Below, one piece after another: positions 47,901 to 57,089 of a DNA stretch of 64,000 nt. This DNA comes from Leifsonia aquatica (GTDB lineage Bacteria; Actinomycetota; Actinomycetes; Actinomycetales; Microbacteriaceae), in assembly GCF_014190775.1 (NCBI RefSeq), contig NZ_JACHVP010000006.1:91113-155112 (forward strand). Reading direction: 5' to 3'. The first letter of the stretch is position 1. Every line of letters begins with the position of its first letter. The notes below the pieces were generated by a model. That model made no database searches and was not told the DNA's origin. It saw nothing but the letters and a program-made list of their open reading frames with translations. The position numbers and the translations under genes were made by a program.

Positions 47901-48938
47901 ATGAGTACTACCGACGGGCGTGACGCTGCGCCGAAGCCGCCCGGGATGACGGACGTCGCGCGGGTGGCGGGCGTCTCCGCCCAGACCGTCTCGCGCGCGC
48001 TCAGCGGCCACCCCAACGTGCAGGAGAAGACCCGCGCGAAGGTGCTCGCCGCCGTCGAGCAGCTGGGCTACCGCATGAACAACGCCGCGCGCATGCTCTC
48101 CTCCGGGCACAGCCGCACCCTCGGGATCGTGCTGCTGCAGACCGGCTTCTACTCCCGTACGGCGGTGACGGTCGGCGTCGAGGCCGCCGCGCGCGACGCC
48201 GGTTACGCGGTCAGCGCCGCCACCTGCCCGTCGCTGGACCCCTCCGCGATCGAGGAGGCCATGTCGCGCCTCGCCGACCAGGGGGTCGAGGGCATCGTGC
48301 TGGCGTTGCCGCTCATCCACGTGACCAAGGGCATCGAGGAGCTCACCCGCTCCATCCCGACCATCACCATCGACGGCTCGCGCACGTCGACGACCGAGAT
48401 CGTCGCGGTCGACCAGTCCCAGGCGGCCCGGCTCGCCACGCAGCACCTGCTCGACCTGGGCCACGAGACCGTCTGGCACGTCTCCGGCCCCACGGAATGG
48501 CTGGATGCGGTCAGTCGCAGCGAGGGGTGGCGCAGCACGCTCGAAGCCGCCGGCATCACGCCTCCGCCGGAACTGAAGGGCGACTGGTCGCCCGCCTCCG
48601 GGTACCAGAACGGCCTCATCCTGGGCCGGATCCCGGATGTGACGGCCGTGTTCGTCTCGAGCGACGAGATGGCGTTCGGCGTGATCCGCGCCTTCCACGA
48701 GCTGGGCCGCCGCATCCCCGAGGACATCTCCGTCGTCGGCGTCGACGACATCACCCTCGCCGAGTACTGCTCGCCATCGCTCACCACCGTGGCGCAGCCC
48801 TTCGACGAGATGGGACGCCTGGCGGTCGAGCACCTCCTGCGCTACATCACGGAGCCCGGGACCACGCTCGCGCCCGCCTCGGTCGAGCCGACGCTCGTGG
48901 TGCGCGCGTCGAGCGGGCCGGCGCCCGCCGCGGGCTGA
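47901..48938 (+). CDS. LacI-family regulator of the O-glycan locus
   Basis: A 345-residue repressor. The helix-turn-helix starts after a 15-residue extension (MTDVARVAGVSAQTVSRALSGHPNVQEKTRAKV, residues about 16-48). The hinge helix is YRMNNAARMLSSG, then the ribose-binding-like ligand domain follows (LGIVLLQTGFYSRTAVTVGVE, FVSSDEMAFGVIRAFHELGRRIPEDISVVGVDD). It lies between the divergent transporter operon and the large GH101 gene. Four operator-like sites flank it on both sides. It likely derepresses when a galactose-containing sugar is present. Confidence 0.93.
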   Translation: MSTTDGRDAAPKPPGMTDVARVAGVSAQTVSRALSGHPNVQEKTRAKVLAAVEQLGYRMNNAARMLSSGHSRTLGIVLLQTGFYSRTAVTVGVEAAARDAGYAVSAATCPSLDPSAIEEAMSRLADQGVEGIVLALPLIHVTKGIEELTRSIPTITIDGSRTSTTEIVAVDQSQAARLATQHLLDLGHETVWHVSGPTEWLDAVSRSEGWRSTLEAAGITPPPELKGDWSPASGYQNGLILGRIPDVTAVFVSSDEMAFGVIRAFHELGRRIPEDISVVGVDDITLAEYCSPSLTTVAQPFDEMGRLAVEHLLRYITEPGTTLAPASVEPTLVVRASSGPAPAAG

Positions 48939-48971
48939 CTCGCACCCGCGATTTCGGAATCACCTGAACGC

Positions 48972-48985
48972 TGCTAGCGGTAACA
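48972..48985. promoter_or_regulatory. LacI-type operator site 3
   Basis: TGCTAGCGGTAACA in the promoter region of the GH101 gene, 87 bases before its start. Together with site 4 (45 bases centre to centre) it could allow looping. Confidence 0.6.
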
Positions 48986-49016
48986 GGGGGTTCCCGTCAT
49001 GGCTTTAATCCCCTAG

Positions 49017-49030
49017 TGTTATCGATGCCA
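49017..49030. promoter_or_regulatory. LacI-type operator site 4
   Basis: TGTTATCGATGCCA (minus-strand TGGCATCGATAACA), 42 bases before the GH101 start codon. Shares CGATAACA with site 1. Confidence 0.6.
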
Positions 49031-49071
49031 TACGGGCAGTACCTTCCCAACGATGCAGCTAGGTGGACCTT

Positions 49072-52000
49072 GTGAGCCTTCATCCCCCGCGCGGCCTCCG
49101 CGCCCTGTCAGCCACGATCGGGGCCGCGGCGCTCGTCGCCGCCGGCGCCCTCGTGCCGATCGCGGCCGCTCCGGCCGCAGCCGCCGACGCCCCTCCCCCG
49201 GCCGGCGCCGCCATCGCCCAGACCCAGTACGCGCTGGTCGGCGTGGACTCCGAGTCGGCGCCGTATCCCGCGCCTCCCGCGCTCGACGGCACCGCGCTGG
49301 CGGCGTTCGACGGCGACCCGAACACGCAGTGGGCGACCAAGTACAACGGCGGCGACCCCGACCCGCTGCCGCACTGGATCACCCTCGACGTGGGCGGTTC
49401 GTTCCCGCTCACCGGCATCCAGTACCAGGTGAAGAACCAGTCCAACGGGCCGGTCGCCGATGTCGCCGTCTACGTCACGGACAGCGCCGCGGTGGCGAAG
49501 GATGCTGCTGCGGACTGGGGCACGCCGGCCGCGACCGGCACCTTCCGCCAGCCGACCTCGGCCACGGACGTGCAGAACCTCGTGTTCTCGCAGCCCGTCA
49601 CCGGCCGCTACCTGAAGTTCGTCGCGACGAGCACGATCAACGGCAGCGCGAACGTCTCCGCCGGTGAGCTGCGCGTCTTCGCCACCGGCGACACGACCCC
49701 GCCGCCGGTCACACCCGACCCGCCCGCCGACGCCGCGACCCCGGTCGCGATCGGCAACGGCACCGGGCTCACCGTCCAGGTCGCCCGCGAGTTCCCGCAG
49801 GTCGTCTCGTACGACCTGAACGGCAAGACCCTCGGCGGACAGGCGCAGAAGCTCGACACCTTCACGATCAACGGGACCGCGCACACCGCGGCGACGACCA
49901 TGACGACAACGGCCGACACCGCCACCTACGTGTCGACCTTCGCCGACCTCCCGGACCTCACGATCACGACGGCGATCACCGCCACCGCGAAGGGCACCGT
50001 CGAGTTCGCCGTCACGAAAATCGAGGGAGGCGCCGCCGCGACCGTCGACCAGCTCGCCATCCCGGACCTGTCGCTCGTGTCGGTCGATTCGTCCGACCCG
50101 GCCGCCGCTCTCGCCCGCACCCAGATCTCCACCGACTCCACGACGACCGCCGACCGGTTCCTCGCGATCACGGGCTCGACCCCGCTGGACGCGCGCAGCG
50201 TCGGAACGCCGTACGGGTTCGTCAGCGGCTCGCAGCTCGCCGCGGGCATCCTCACCAACGCGACCGACGACTCCGCCCAGGACTCGAACACCAACTGGAA
50301 CACGCGCCTGCAGTCGCAGATCGTGGACGCCGGCAACGGCGCCCGCCGCGCCCAGCTCTCGGTCGGCAACTGGACCTACGCCCCGGCCGGCGCGACCGAC
50401 CCGCGCGTCGCGGTCTACGCCCTGCCGCAGGCGACCGTCGTGCTCTCGGCCGACGCGAACAGCGACGGGAAGGTCGACTGGCAGGATGCCGCCATCGCCT
50501 ACCGCGACGCCTCGACCCGGCCCCTCGGCGCCGAGCGCGTCGCCGAGCGGGTCGTTCAGCACATCCCGTTCAACTTCGCGAGCCAGGCGACGAACCCGTT
50601 CCTGAAGACGCTCGACAACGTCAAGCGCATCTCGATGACCACCGACGACCTCGGCCAGTGGGTGCTCGACAAGGGCTACGCCAACGAGGGCCACGATTCC
50701 GGGCACCCGGACTACGGCGGCGACTACAACACGCGCGCGGGCGGCCTCGCCGACTTCAACACGCTCGTCGAGGACGGCAAGAAGTACAACGCCGACGTCG
50801 CCGTGCACGTGAACGCGACCGAGGCGTACCCGCAGGCCAAGACGTTCAGCGACCGGATGGTGCAGGGCCAGGTGAACGGGTGGGACTGGCTGAACCAGAG
50901 CTACCACATCGACCAGCGCTACGACCTCGGCTCCGGCGCGATCGTCGACCGGTTCGCGCAGCTCAAGCAGGAGGTGCCCGACCTGGCCGGCGTCTACATC
51001 GACGCCTACTACTCGAGCGGCTGGCTGGCCGACGGGCTCGCGGCGCAATTGCGCGACCTCGACCTCCAGGTCGCGACCGAGTGGGCGTACAAGTTCGAGG
51101 GCTCGTCGATCTGGTCGCACTGGGCCAACGACAAGAACTACGGCGGCGCGACCAACAAGGGCATCAACTCCAACATCGTCCGCTTCATCACCAACACCGA
51201 CCGCGACGTCTGGAACGTGGACCCGCTGCTCGGCGGCGCGGACGTCAAGGAGTTCGAGGGCTGGACCGGCCAGAACGACTGGAACACCTTCTACTCGAAC
51301 ATCTGGTCGGCGAACCTCCCGACCAAGTTCCTCCAGCACTTCCCGGTGCAGTCGTGGGACTTCGGCAAGACCGCGACCCTCACCGGCGGCGTGACCGTCT
51401 CGATGAAGGACGGCAAGCGGCAGATCGCGATGGACGGCGTGACCGTCGCCACGGGTGGCACCTACCTGCTCCCGTGGGGCGAGCCGGATGCCGACGGCGT
51501 CTCGTCGCCGGCCCACGCCGACAAGATGTACTACGTCAACGCGACGGGAGGCGCGGCGACCTTCACGCTCACCCCGCAGTTCGCCGGCACGACCGATTTC
51601 ACCCTCTACAGGCTGACCGACCAGGGCCGGGTGAAGGTCTCCGACGTCCACGCGACGGACGGCGCCGTCACACTGACCGGCGCGAAGGGCGTGCCGTACG
51701 TGCTCGCTCCGGCGAACGGCGCAGCGCCCCACGCCTCGGCCGAGTACGGCGCAGGCAGCGGGCTGGTCGACCCCGGCTTCAACGCGGGCGACCTGACCGC
51801 CTGGAACGCCACGGGAGGCGCGAAGGTCGCCACGGCCGACAGCGGCGACAACGTCGCGGTGCTCGGAACCGATCGCTCGGCGCTCTCGCAGAAGGTCACC
51901 GGGCTGCAGCCCGGCAAGCGGTACTCCTTCAGCGCGAACGTGGAGATCGGACCGGGCGAGCGCCGTGCGACCACCCTCTCGGTGGATGCCGGGACCATCG

Positions 52001-54075
52001 CCGCGAACACGTTCGACACGACACCGGCCGCCAACTCGATGGACTCGGACGCGAAGAAGGGCACCTACTCGCAGCGCGCGTCCGTCGGCTTCACCGCTCC
52101 CGCGAACGGGACGGTGACCGTCGCCCTCGGCGCGGTGGCCGGCAAGGCCGCGGTCACGTTCGACGACGCCCGGATCATGCTCGACACCTCCACCGCCCTC
52201 CCCACCGACGGCGCGGTGATCGCGGCGGACGACTTCGAGGGCAACCAGCCCGGCTGGGGTCCGTTCGTGAAGGGCGACGCCGGCGGGAGCACCGACCCGC
52301 GCACCTCCATCAGCGAGCTGCACGACCCGTACAGCCAGAAGGCGTGGAAGAACACGCACTCGCCGTACGACTCCGGCACCCTGAAGGGTCTCGGCGTCGA
52401 CGACGTGCTGAGCGGCGAGCACTCGCTCAAGGCGCACGAGGAGAACACCGGCCTCGTCTACCGCACGATTCCCGCCACCGTCCCGTTCGTCGCCGGCCAC
52501 AAGTACCGGGTGTCGTTCGACTACCAGACGAACCTCGACGGGCAGTGGGCCTGGGTCACCGGCGCGGACACGGTCGGCGGGGGCGCGGTCTCCTCGGCCG
52601 ACGTGAACCGGGAGGCGATCGCTCCCGCCCTCGACACGGCGCACTACGCGAAGGACATCGTCGCCGGCTGCGGCGACACCTGGGTGGGGCTGCGCAAACT
52701 GGGCAGCGCGAACGGCGCCGACTTCGTGCTCGACGACTTCCGCGTCGAGGACCTCGGCGAGGAGGCCGGAGGCGCGTCCTGCGGTTCGGTGGCCGCTCCG
52801 GCGAGCACCGACCTCAGCCCCGGCGTCGCGGGCTCGCTGGTGACGACCTTCACCAACAACGAGCTGACGGCGGCGACCAACGTCAGCGTCGAGCTGACCG
52901 GCCTGCCCGACGGGTGGACCGCGCAGGTCGCGAAGAAGGGCGGCAACCTGTTCGGCAGCGTCGCCCCGGGGACGAGCGTGACGACCACCTGGCTCGTCAC
53001 GCCTCCCGCCGCCGCCGCGGGGACGAGCGCGAGCCTGTCGGTCGTGGCGACCTACGCGAACGACTGCGTCACCAAGTCGGTCACGGGAGCGGCCAAGACG
53101 ACCGTCTCCGACCGGCCGATGCTGTCGCCCGGCTCGATGACCGCCACCGCCGACTCGGAGAACCTCTCCTCCGGAGCCGGGGAAGGCCCCGTCGGGAACG
53201 TGCTCGACGGCGATCCCGGAACGATCTGGCACACCGACTACACGAACTCATCGGCGCCGTATCCGCACTGGGTCACCCTGGCGCTGGCGGGTCCGTCGAC
53301 GGTCGACGGCTTCGGTTACCTCGGCCGGCAGAGCGGCGGCCAGAACGGGCGGGTGAAGGGCTACGAGATCGCGGTCTCGGACGACGGCTCCTCCTGGACC
53401 ACCGTCGCGACCGGCGCGCTGGTCGACTCCCCCGACACCCAGGTCGTGCCGTTCACGCCGGTGACCGCGTCGTTCGTGCGGTTCACTGCGACGAGCTCGC
53501 TCAACGGCCAGCCGTTCGCCGCGGCCGCCGAGATGCGCGTCTACGGCACGGCCGCCGACCACCCGACCGGGTTCGCGCCCGGCGTGCGGGCGGCGGACGA
53601 GCCCTGCGCCGCCGGGACGCCCGCGATCTCGGCTCCCGTCGCGGTCACGGCCGGGCACGACCTCACGGTCGGCGTGAGCGGACTCGGGAAGGGTGTGCGC
53701 GCCTCCGTGGTCCTGCACTCCGACCCGCTGACGCTCGGCACCGTCACGACGGACGCGAACGGGGAGGCGAGTCTGACCGCCACGGTCCCGGCCGACTTCG
53801 CCACCGGCCCGCACACCCTGCAGGTCGTGGTGGACGGCGACGTCGTCGCCGAGCGTGCGATCACCGTGACGGCGGCAGAAGTGCCGGGCGGGAACGGCGG
53901 TTCGGGAGGCGGTGCGGGAGGTGGCGGTGCGGCGGTCGTCCCGCCGGGCCTCGATGGTCCGCTCGCCTCCACCGGCTCGACGGCGCTCGGCGTCGCGGCG
54001 CTGCTCGCGCTGCTGGCCGCGGCCGGCATCGGTGCGGGCGTCGTGCTCCGCCTGCGGCGGACGCGCCGAGCGTAG
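49072..54075 (+). CDS. GH101 endo-alpha-N-acetylgalactosaminidase, secreted and sortase-anchored
   Basis: A 1667-residue multidomain cell-surface enzyme that cuts Gal-beta-1,3-GalNAc from Ser/Thr of mucin-type glycoproteins. Order: signal peptide (1 to about 37); F5/8-type CBM32-like domain (about 48-205); GH101 supersandwich and barrel with calcium-loop-like DANSDGKVDWQD (about 463), nucleophile Asp644 in GVYIDAYYS and acid/base Glu670 in VATEWAY; beta domains; NEW3-like domain (about 1245-1345); second CBM32-like domain (about 1356-1495); Ig-like module; Gly-rich linker; LASTG at about 1631, a hydrophobic helix and a basic tail. LASTG fits class E sortase sorting. GTG 49072 is preferred over 49063 because AGGTGG lies just upstream. 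Confidence 0.93.
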   Translation: MSLHPPRGLRALSATIGAAALVAAGALVPIAAAPAAAADAPPPAGAAIAQTQYALVGVDSESAPYPAPPALDGTALAAFDGDPNTQWATKYNGGDPDPLPHWITLDVGGSFPLTGIQYQVKNQSNGPVADVAVYVTDSAAVAKDAAADWGTPAATGTFRQPTSATDVQNLVFSQPVTGRYLKFVATSTINGSANVSAGELRVFATGDTTPPPVTPDPPADAATPVAIGNGTGLTVQVAREFPQVVSYDLNGKTLGGQAQKLDTFTINGTAHTAATTMTTTADTATYVSTFADLPDLTITTAITATAKGTVEFAVTKIEGGAAATVDQLAIPDLSLVSVDSSDPAAALARTQISTDSTTTADRFLAITGSTPLDARSVGTPYGFVSGSQLAAGILTNATDDSAQDSNTNWNTRLQSQIVDAGNGARRAQLSVGNWTYAPAGATDPRVAVYALPQATVVLSADANSDGKVDWQDAAIAYRDASTRPLGAERVAERVVQHIPFNFASQATNPFLKTLDNVKRISMTTDDLGQWVLDKGYANEGHDSGHPDYGGDYNTRAGGLADFNTLVEDGKKYNADVAVHVNATEAYPQAKTFSDRMVQGQVNGWDWLNQSYHIDQRYDLGSGAIVDRFAQLKQEVPDLAGVYIDAYYSSGWLADGLAAQLRDLDLQVATEWAYKFEGSSIWSHWANDKNYGGATNKGINSNIVRFITNTDRDVWNVDPLLGGADVKEFEGWTGQNDWNTFYSNIWSANLPTKFLQHFPVQSWDFGKTATLTGGVTVSMKDGKRQIAMDGVTVATGGTYLLPWGEPDADGVSSPAHADKMYYVNATGGAATFTLTPQFAGTTDFTLYRLTDQGRVKVSDVHATDGAVTLTGAKGVPYVLAPANGAAPHASAEYGAGSGLVDPGFNAGDLTAWNATGGAKVATADSGDNVAVLGTDRSALSQKVTGLQPGKRYSFSANVEIGPGERRATTLSVDAGTIAANTFDTTPAANSMDSDAKKGTYSQRASVGFTAPANGTVTVALGAVAGKAAVTFDDARIMLDTSTALPTDGAVIAADDFEGNQPGWGPFVKGDAGGSTDPRTSISELHDPYSQKAWKNTHSPYDSGTLKGLGVDDVLSGEHSLKAHEENTGLVYRTIPATVPFVAGHKYRVSFDYQTNLDGQWAWVTGADTVGGGAVSSADVNREAIAPALDTAHYAKDIVAGCGDTWVGLRKLGSANGADFVLDDFRVEDLGEEAGGASCGSVAAPASTDLSPGVAGSLVTTFTNNELTAATNVSVELTGLPDGWTAQVAKKGGNLFGSVAPGTSVTTTWLVTPPAAAAGTSASLSVVATYANDCVTKSVTGAAKTTVSDRPMLSPGSMTATADSENLSSGAGEGPVGNVLDGDPGTIWHTDYTNSSAPYPHWVTLALAGPSTVDGFGYLGRQSGGQNGRVKGYEIAVSDDGSSWTTVATGALVDSPDTQVVPFTPVTASFVRFTATSSLNGQPFAAAAEMRVYGTAADHPTGFAPGVRAADEPCAAGTPAISAPVAVTAGHDLTVGVSGLGKGVRASVVLHSDPLTLGTVTTDANGEASLTATVPADFATGPHTLQVVVDGDVVAERAITVTAAEVPGGNGGSGGGAGGGGAAVVPPGLDGPLASTGSTALGVAALLALLAAAGIGAGVVLRLRRTRRA

Positions 54076-54093
54076 CGCCCGGCCGCCGCTACG

Positions 54094-54140
54094 ACGGTGC
54101 CCCCGCCTCTCGGTCGATCACCGGGAGGCGGGGGCACCGT
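54094..54140 (+). terminator. Strong hairpin after GH101 gene
   Basis: Perfect 16-bp arms (54094-54109 and 54125-54140, ACGGTGCCCCCGCCTC and its complement), 15-base loop, then TCGTTC. Starts 18 bases after the stop codon. Confidence 0.85.
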
Positions 54141-54168
54141 TCGTTCGCACGCGTGTCTACCCCGCGCG

Positions 54169-54223
54169 ATTCGTGCCGAATGTGGACTTGGGCGCGCGCT
54201 TTCACGACATTCGTGACGAATGT
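54169..54223. repeat. Intergenic palindrome family 1, copy C (diverged)
   Basis: Outer arms ATTCGTGCCGAATGT (54169-54183) and ACATTCGTGACGAATGT (54207-54223) are kept; the middle is different from other copies. It lies between convergent GH101 and helicase genes. Confidence 0.8.
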
Positions 54224-54234
54224 CGGCGCGCGGG

Positions 54235-56040
54235 TCAGTGGCGGGGCTTGCGCGGCGGCCGCTCGTCGCGGCCGCGGTCGTCGCGACCGCGGGACTCGCG
54301 GCGCGCGCCGGCGCCGCGGTCGGGGCGCAGCTCGATCAGCTTGCCACTGATCCGCGTGCCCGACAGGCGCGAGAGCGTGTCGCCCGGGAGGTCGGCGGGC
54401 AGCTCGACGATGGAGAGGTCGGGCATGATGCGGATGTGCCCGAAGTCGTCGCGGCTCAGGCCGCCCTCGTTCGCGAGGGCGCCGACGATCTGGCGCGGCT
54501 CGACGCGCTGCCGCTTGCCGACCTCGATGCGGTAGGGCGCCATCGTCTTGTCGCTGCGCTCGCGGCGCGCGGCACGATCACCGCGAGCACCGTCGCGATC
54601 GCCGGCACGGCCTCCACGGTCCGAACGCCCCCCGCGGTCCTCGGAGCGGGAGTCGCGCTCGACCCGCTGGGTCAGCGCGTCGTCGCCGCTGAGCAGCAGC
54701 GGCTCCTCGCCCTGGGCGACCACGGCGAGCGCGGCAGCGACATCCGCCTCGGGCACGTCGTGGTGCTCGACGTAGTGGGCGATGATGTCGCGGAACCGCG
54801 AGATGCGGTCCTCCTGGCCGAGGGCCTCCGTGATCGCGTCGTCGAAGCGGGCGAGGCGGGTGGTGTTGACGTCGTCGACGCTCGGGAGCTGCATCTGCGT
54901 GAGCGGCTGGCGGGTCGCCTTCTCGATCGCGGTGAGCAGCCGGCGCTCGCGCGGTGTGACGAAGCTGATCGCGGCGCCGCTGCGGCCCGCGCGGCCGGTG
55001 CGGCCGATGCGGTGCACGTACGACTCGGTGTCGATCGGGATGTCGAAGTTGACCACGTGGCTGATGCGCTCGACGTCGAGTCCGCGCGCCGCCACATCCG
55101 TCGCCACGAGGATGTCGAGCTTGCCCGACTTGAGCTGGTCGACGGTGCGCTCGCGCTGGGCCTGGGCGACGTCGCCGTTGATGGCGGCCGCCGAGTAGCC
55201 GCGGGCGCGGAGCCGCTCGGCGAGGGTCTCCGTCTCGTTCTTGGTGCGGACGAAGATGATCATGCCCTCGAAGTTCTCGACCTCGAGGATGCGGGTGAGC
55301 GCGTCCACCTTCTGCGGGTACGAGACGACGAGGTAGCGCTGCGTCGTGTTCGCCGAGGTGGTGGTCTTCGACTTGACCGTGATCTCTTCGGGGTCGTGGA
55401 GGTACTTCTTCGAGATGCGGCGGATCTGTGCCGGCATCGTCGCCGAGAAGAGGGCGACCTGCTTGTCGTCGGGCGTGTCGGCGAGGATGGTCTCCACATC
55501 CTCCGCGAACCCCATCTTCAGCATCTCGTCGGCCTCGTCGAGCACCAGGTACTTGAGCGCGGAGAGGTCGAGGGTGCCCTTGTCGAGGTGGTCCATGATG
55601 CGGCCGGGCGTGCCGACGACGATGTGGACGCCGCGGCGCAGCGCCGAGAGCTGCACGCCGTACCCCTGCCCGCCGTAGACGGGGAGGAGGTGGACGCCCT
55701 TGAGGTGCGCGGCGTAGCTCTCGAACGCCTCCGCGACCTGCAGCGCGAGCTCACGGGTGGGCGCGAGCACGAGCGCCTGGGGAGTCTTCTGCGAGAGGTC
55801 GAGGCGGGAGAGGATCGGCAACGCGAACGCGGCGGTCTTGCCGGTTCCGGTCTGGGCGAGCCCGACGACGTCGCGGCCCTCCAGGAGCAGGGGGATGGTG
55901 GCCGCCTGGATCGCGGACGGCGTCTCGTAGCCGACGTCCTTCAGGGCCTTCAGCACAGCGCTGTCGAGCCCCAGGTCGGAGAAGGTCAACGCGGCTTCGG
56001 CGGTCTCGGCCTCGCTGGGCACGGAATCGGACGTGGTCAT
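54235..56040 (-). CDS. DEAD-box RNA helicase (DeaD/CsdA-like)
   Basis: A 601-residue ATP-dependent RNA helicase. Q motif FSDLGLDSAVLKALKDVGYETPSAIQ, motif I AQTGTGKT, Ia PTRELA, II DEAD, III SAT, IV MIIFVRTK, V ATDVAARGLDV and VI HRIGRTGRAGR are all intact. An Arg/Asp/Gly-rich linker (about residues 450-490) is followed by a DbpA-type RNA-binding domain (YRIEVGKRQRVEPRQIVGALANEGGLSRDDFGHIRI) and a basic RG-rich tail. ATG at 56040 chosen; the longer open frame runs back through a palindromic repeat. Role: RNA unwinding in ribosome assembly and cold adaptation (family knowledge). Confidence 0.94.
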   Translation of the reverse strand: MTTSDSVPSEAETAEAALTFSDLGLDSAVLKALKDVGYETPSAIQAATIPLLLEGRDVVGLAQTGTGKTAAFALPILSRLDLSQKTPQALVLAPTRELALQVAEAFESYAAHLKGVHLLPVYGGQGYGVQLSALRRGVHIVVGTPGRIMDHLDKGTLDLSALKYLVLDEADEMLKMGFAEDVETILADTPDDKQVALFSATMPAQIRRISKKYLHDPEEITVKSKTTTSANTTQRYLVVSYPQKVDALTRILEVENFEGMIIFVRTKNETETLAERLRARGYSAAAINGDVAQAQRERTVDQLKSGKLDILVATDVAARGLDVERISHVVNFDIPIDTESYVHRIGRTGRAGRSGAAISFVTPRERRLLTAIEKATRQPLTQMQLPSVDDVNTTRLARFDDAITEALGQEDRISRFRDIIAHYVEHHDVPEADVAAALAVVAQGEEPLLLSGDDALTQRVERDSRSEDRGGRSDRGGRAGDRDGARGDRAARRERSDKTMAPYRIEVGKRQRVEPRQIVGALANEGGLSRDDFGHIRIMPDLSIVELPADLPGDTLSRLSGTRISGKLIELRPDRGAGARRESRGRDDRGRDERPPRKPRH

Positions 56041-56090
56041 CGTCCAACGGTAGTCCCTGCGGGCTGCGAGCGCGCCGCGAGCGGGTGCCG

Positions 56091-56148
56091 CACATTCGTG
56101 CCGAATGTGGGGATAGGCGCCTCCAAAGTCGACATTCGGCACGAATGT
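56091..56148. repeat. Intergenic palindrome family 1, copy D
   Basis: Arms CACATTCGTGCCGAATGT (56091-56108) and its near-complement ending at 56148 match copies A and B; the middle retains CCAAAGTCGACATTCGG. It lies just after the stop (56155) of the small minus-strand gene. Confidence 0.9.
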
Positions 56149-56154
56149 CGCGCG

Positions 56155-56499
56155 TCAGCCGCCGATGGTGGCGGCCGTCACGTCGATGACGGCACCCGCG
56201 CGGCCCGTCGACGCGGCCCAGTCGCGCACGACGTCGTAGACGCGCCGGCACACCTCGCCGGCCGCGTCGACGCCGTCCACGCCGATGCGCACGCGGATGC
56301 GGTCGCCGCTCACGAGCACCGTTCCCGGATCCGCCGGGCCGGCGGTGAGGGCCGAGCCGATCGCCGCGACGACCTGGCCGGCCGGGGAGGCCGCCGGGTA
56401 CAGCGTGGCGACTCCGGCGACCTCGAGGATGAGGGCGGAGAGCGCCGCGGTCGACCCGGCATCGGGCGCGGGGCCGTCGGTCGCGAGCGTGCCGCTCAT
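56155..56499 (-). CDS. Small conserved protein of the sigma/Asp23 operon
   Basis: A 114-residue soluble protein, ATG at 56499, with a four-base overlap to the Asp23-like gene upstream. The central part VAAIGSALTAG...VLVSGDRIRVRIGVDGVDAAGEVCRRVYDVVRDW suggests an alpha-beta fold like the Asp23/Gls24 proteins in the same operon, but the family cannot be named with certainty. Likely part of the envelope-stress module with the genes at 56496 and 57086. Confidence 0.75.
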   Translation of the reverse strand: MSGTLATDGPAPDAGSTAALSALILEVAGVATLYPAASPAGQVVAAIGSALTAGPADPGTVLVSGDRIRVRIGVDGVDAAGEVCRRVYDVVRDWAASTGRAGAVIDVTAATIGG

Positions 56500-57089
56500 C
56501 GCGCGTCCTTTCCGGTGCGGGGCTCCCGCACGTCCGTGACGAGCACGTCGACGGAGGTGATCGTCAGCTCGGCGTGCCGGGCGAGTTCCGCGGCGACCGC
56601 CGTGCGCACCGCCTCGGCCGTCTCGGTCATCGACACCCCGTAGCGCACGGAGATCTCGAGGTGGACGGCGACCGGTGCCCCGGGCGTCTCCACCTCCCCG
56701 TCCAGCCTGCAGCGACCGACGAGCACGCCGTCGATCTCGTCGCCGACGCCCCGCACGAGAGCGCGGACCGCGCCCTCGGTCAGAGCCAGGTCGGCGGCGG
56801 GGTCGGGATGCGCGATCGGGATGCGGCGGCCCGACTGCACGTCGAGCCGGATGCCGGTGAGGATGCGCCCCACCCAGTCGTCGTCGGCGGGGCTGGCCGC
56901 GGCCTCCTCGTCCAACAGGTCCTGCGTGGCGCGGCCGAGGCGCTCCAGGGCGGTCAGCGCGGCCCGGCACTGAGGCGAGTCGTCGATCGTCGGGTCGGCG
57001 GGCTGCCGCCCGGCGGCGAGGTAGTCGCTCAACTCGTCGAGGGTGTGCCCGTCGATCAGTTCGTCGGGCGGGAGGAGCGGATCGGTCAT
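56496..57089 (-). CDS. Asp23-like envelope-stress protein with N-terminal extension
   Basis: A 197-residue protein. The N-terminal half is acidic and helical (DELSDYLAAGRQPADPTIDDSPQCRAALTALERLGRATQDLLDEEAA), similar to anti-sigma-like leaders. The C-terminal half (VHLEISVRYGVSMTETAEAVRTAVAAELARHAELTITSVDVLVTDV) is Asp23/Gls24-like. The gene overlaps the sigma gene stop by ATGA. The helical N-terminus next to a sigma gene could act as an anti-sigma factor; that is inference. Confidence 0.75.
   Translation of the reverse strand: MTDPLLPPDELIDGHTLDELSDYLAAGRQPADPTIDDSPQCRAALTALERLGRATQDLLDEEAAASPADDDWVGRILTGIRLDVQSGRRIPIAHPDPAADLALTEGAVRALVRGVGDEIDGVLVGRCRLDGEVETPGAPVAVHLEISVRYGVSMTETAEAVRTAVAAELARHAELTITSVDVLVTDVREPRTGKDAR

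Noticed and set aside
49108..53232. 1374-codon open frame on the minus strand under the GH101 gene
   Set aside because: It is the antisense shadow of a high-GC gene; sequence is Arg/Gly/Val-rich low complexity without any domain.
54235..56142. Longer DEAD-box protein beginning before 56040
   Set aside because: The extension is translation of the palindromic repeat at 56091-56148 and precedes the normal family start.
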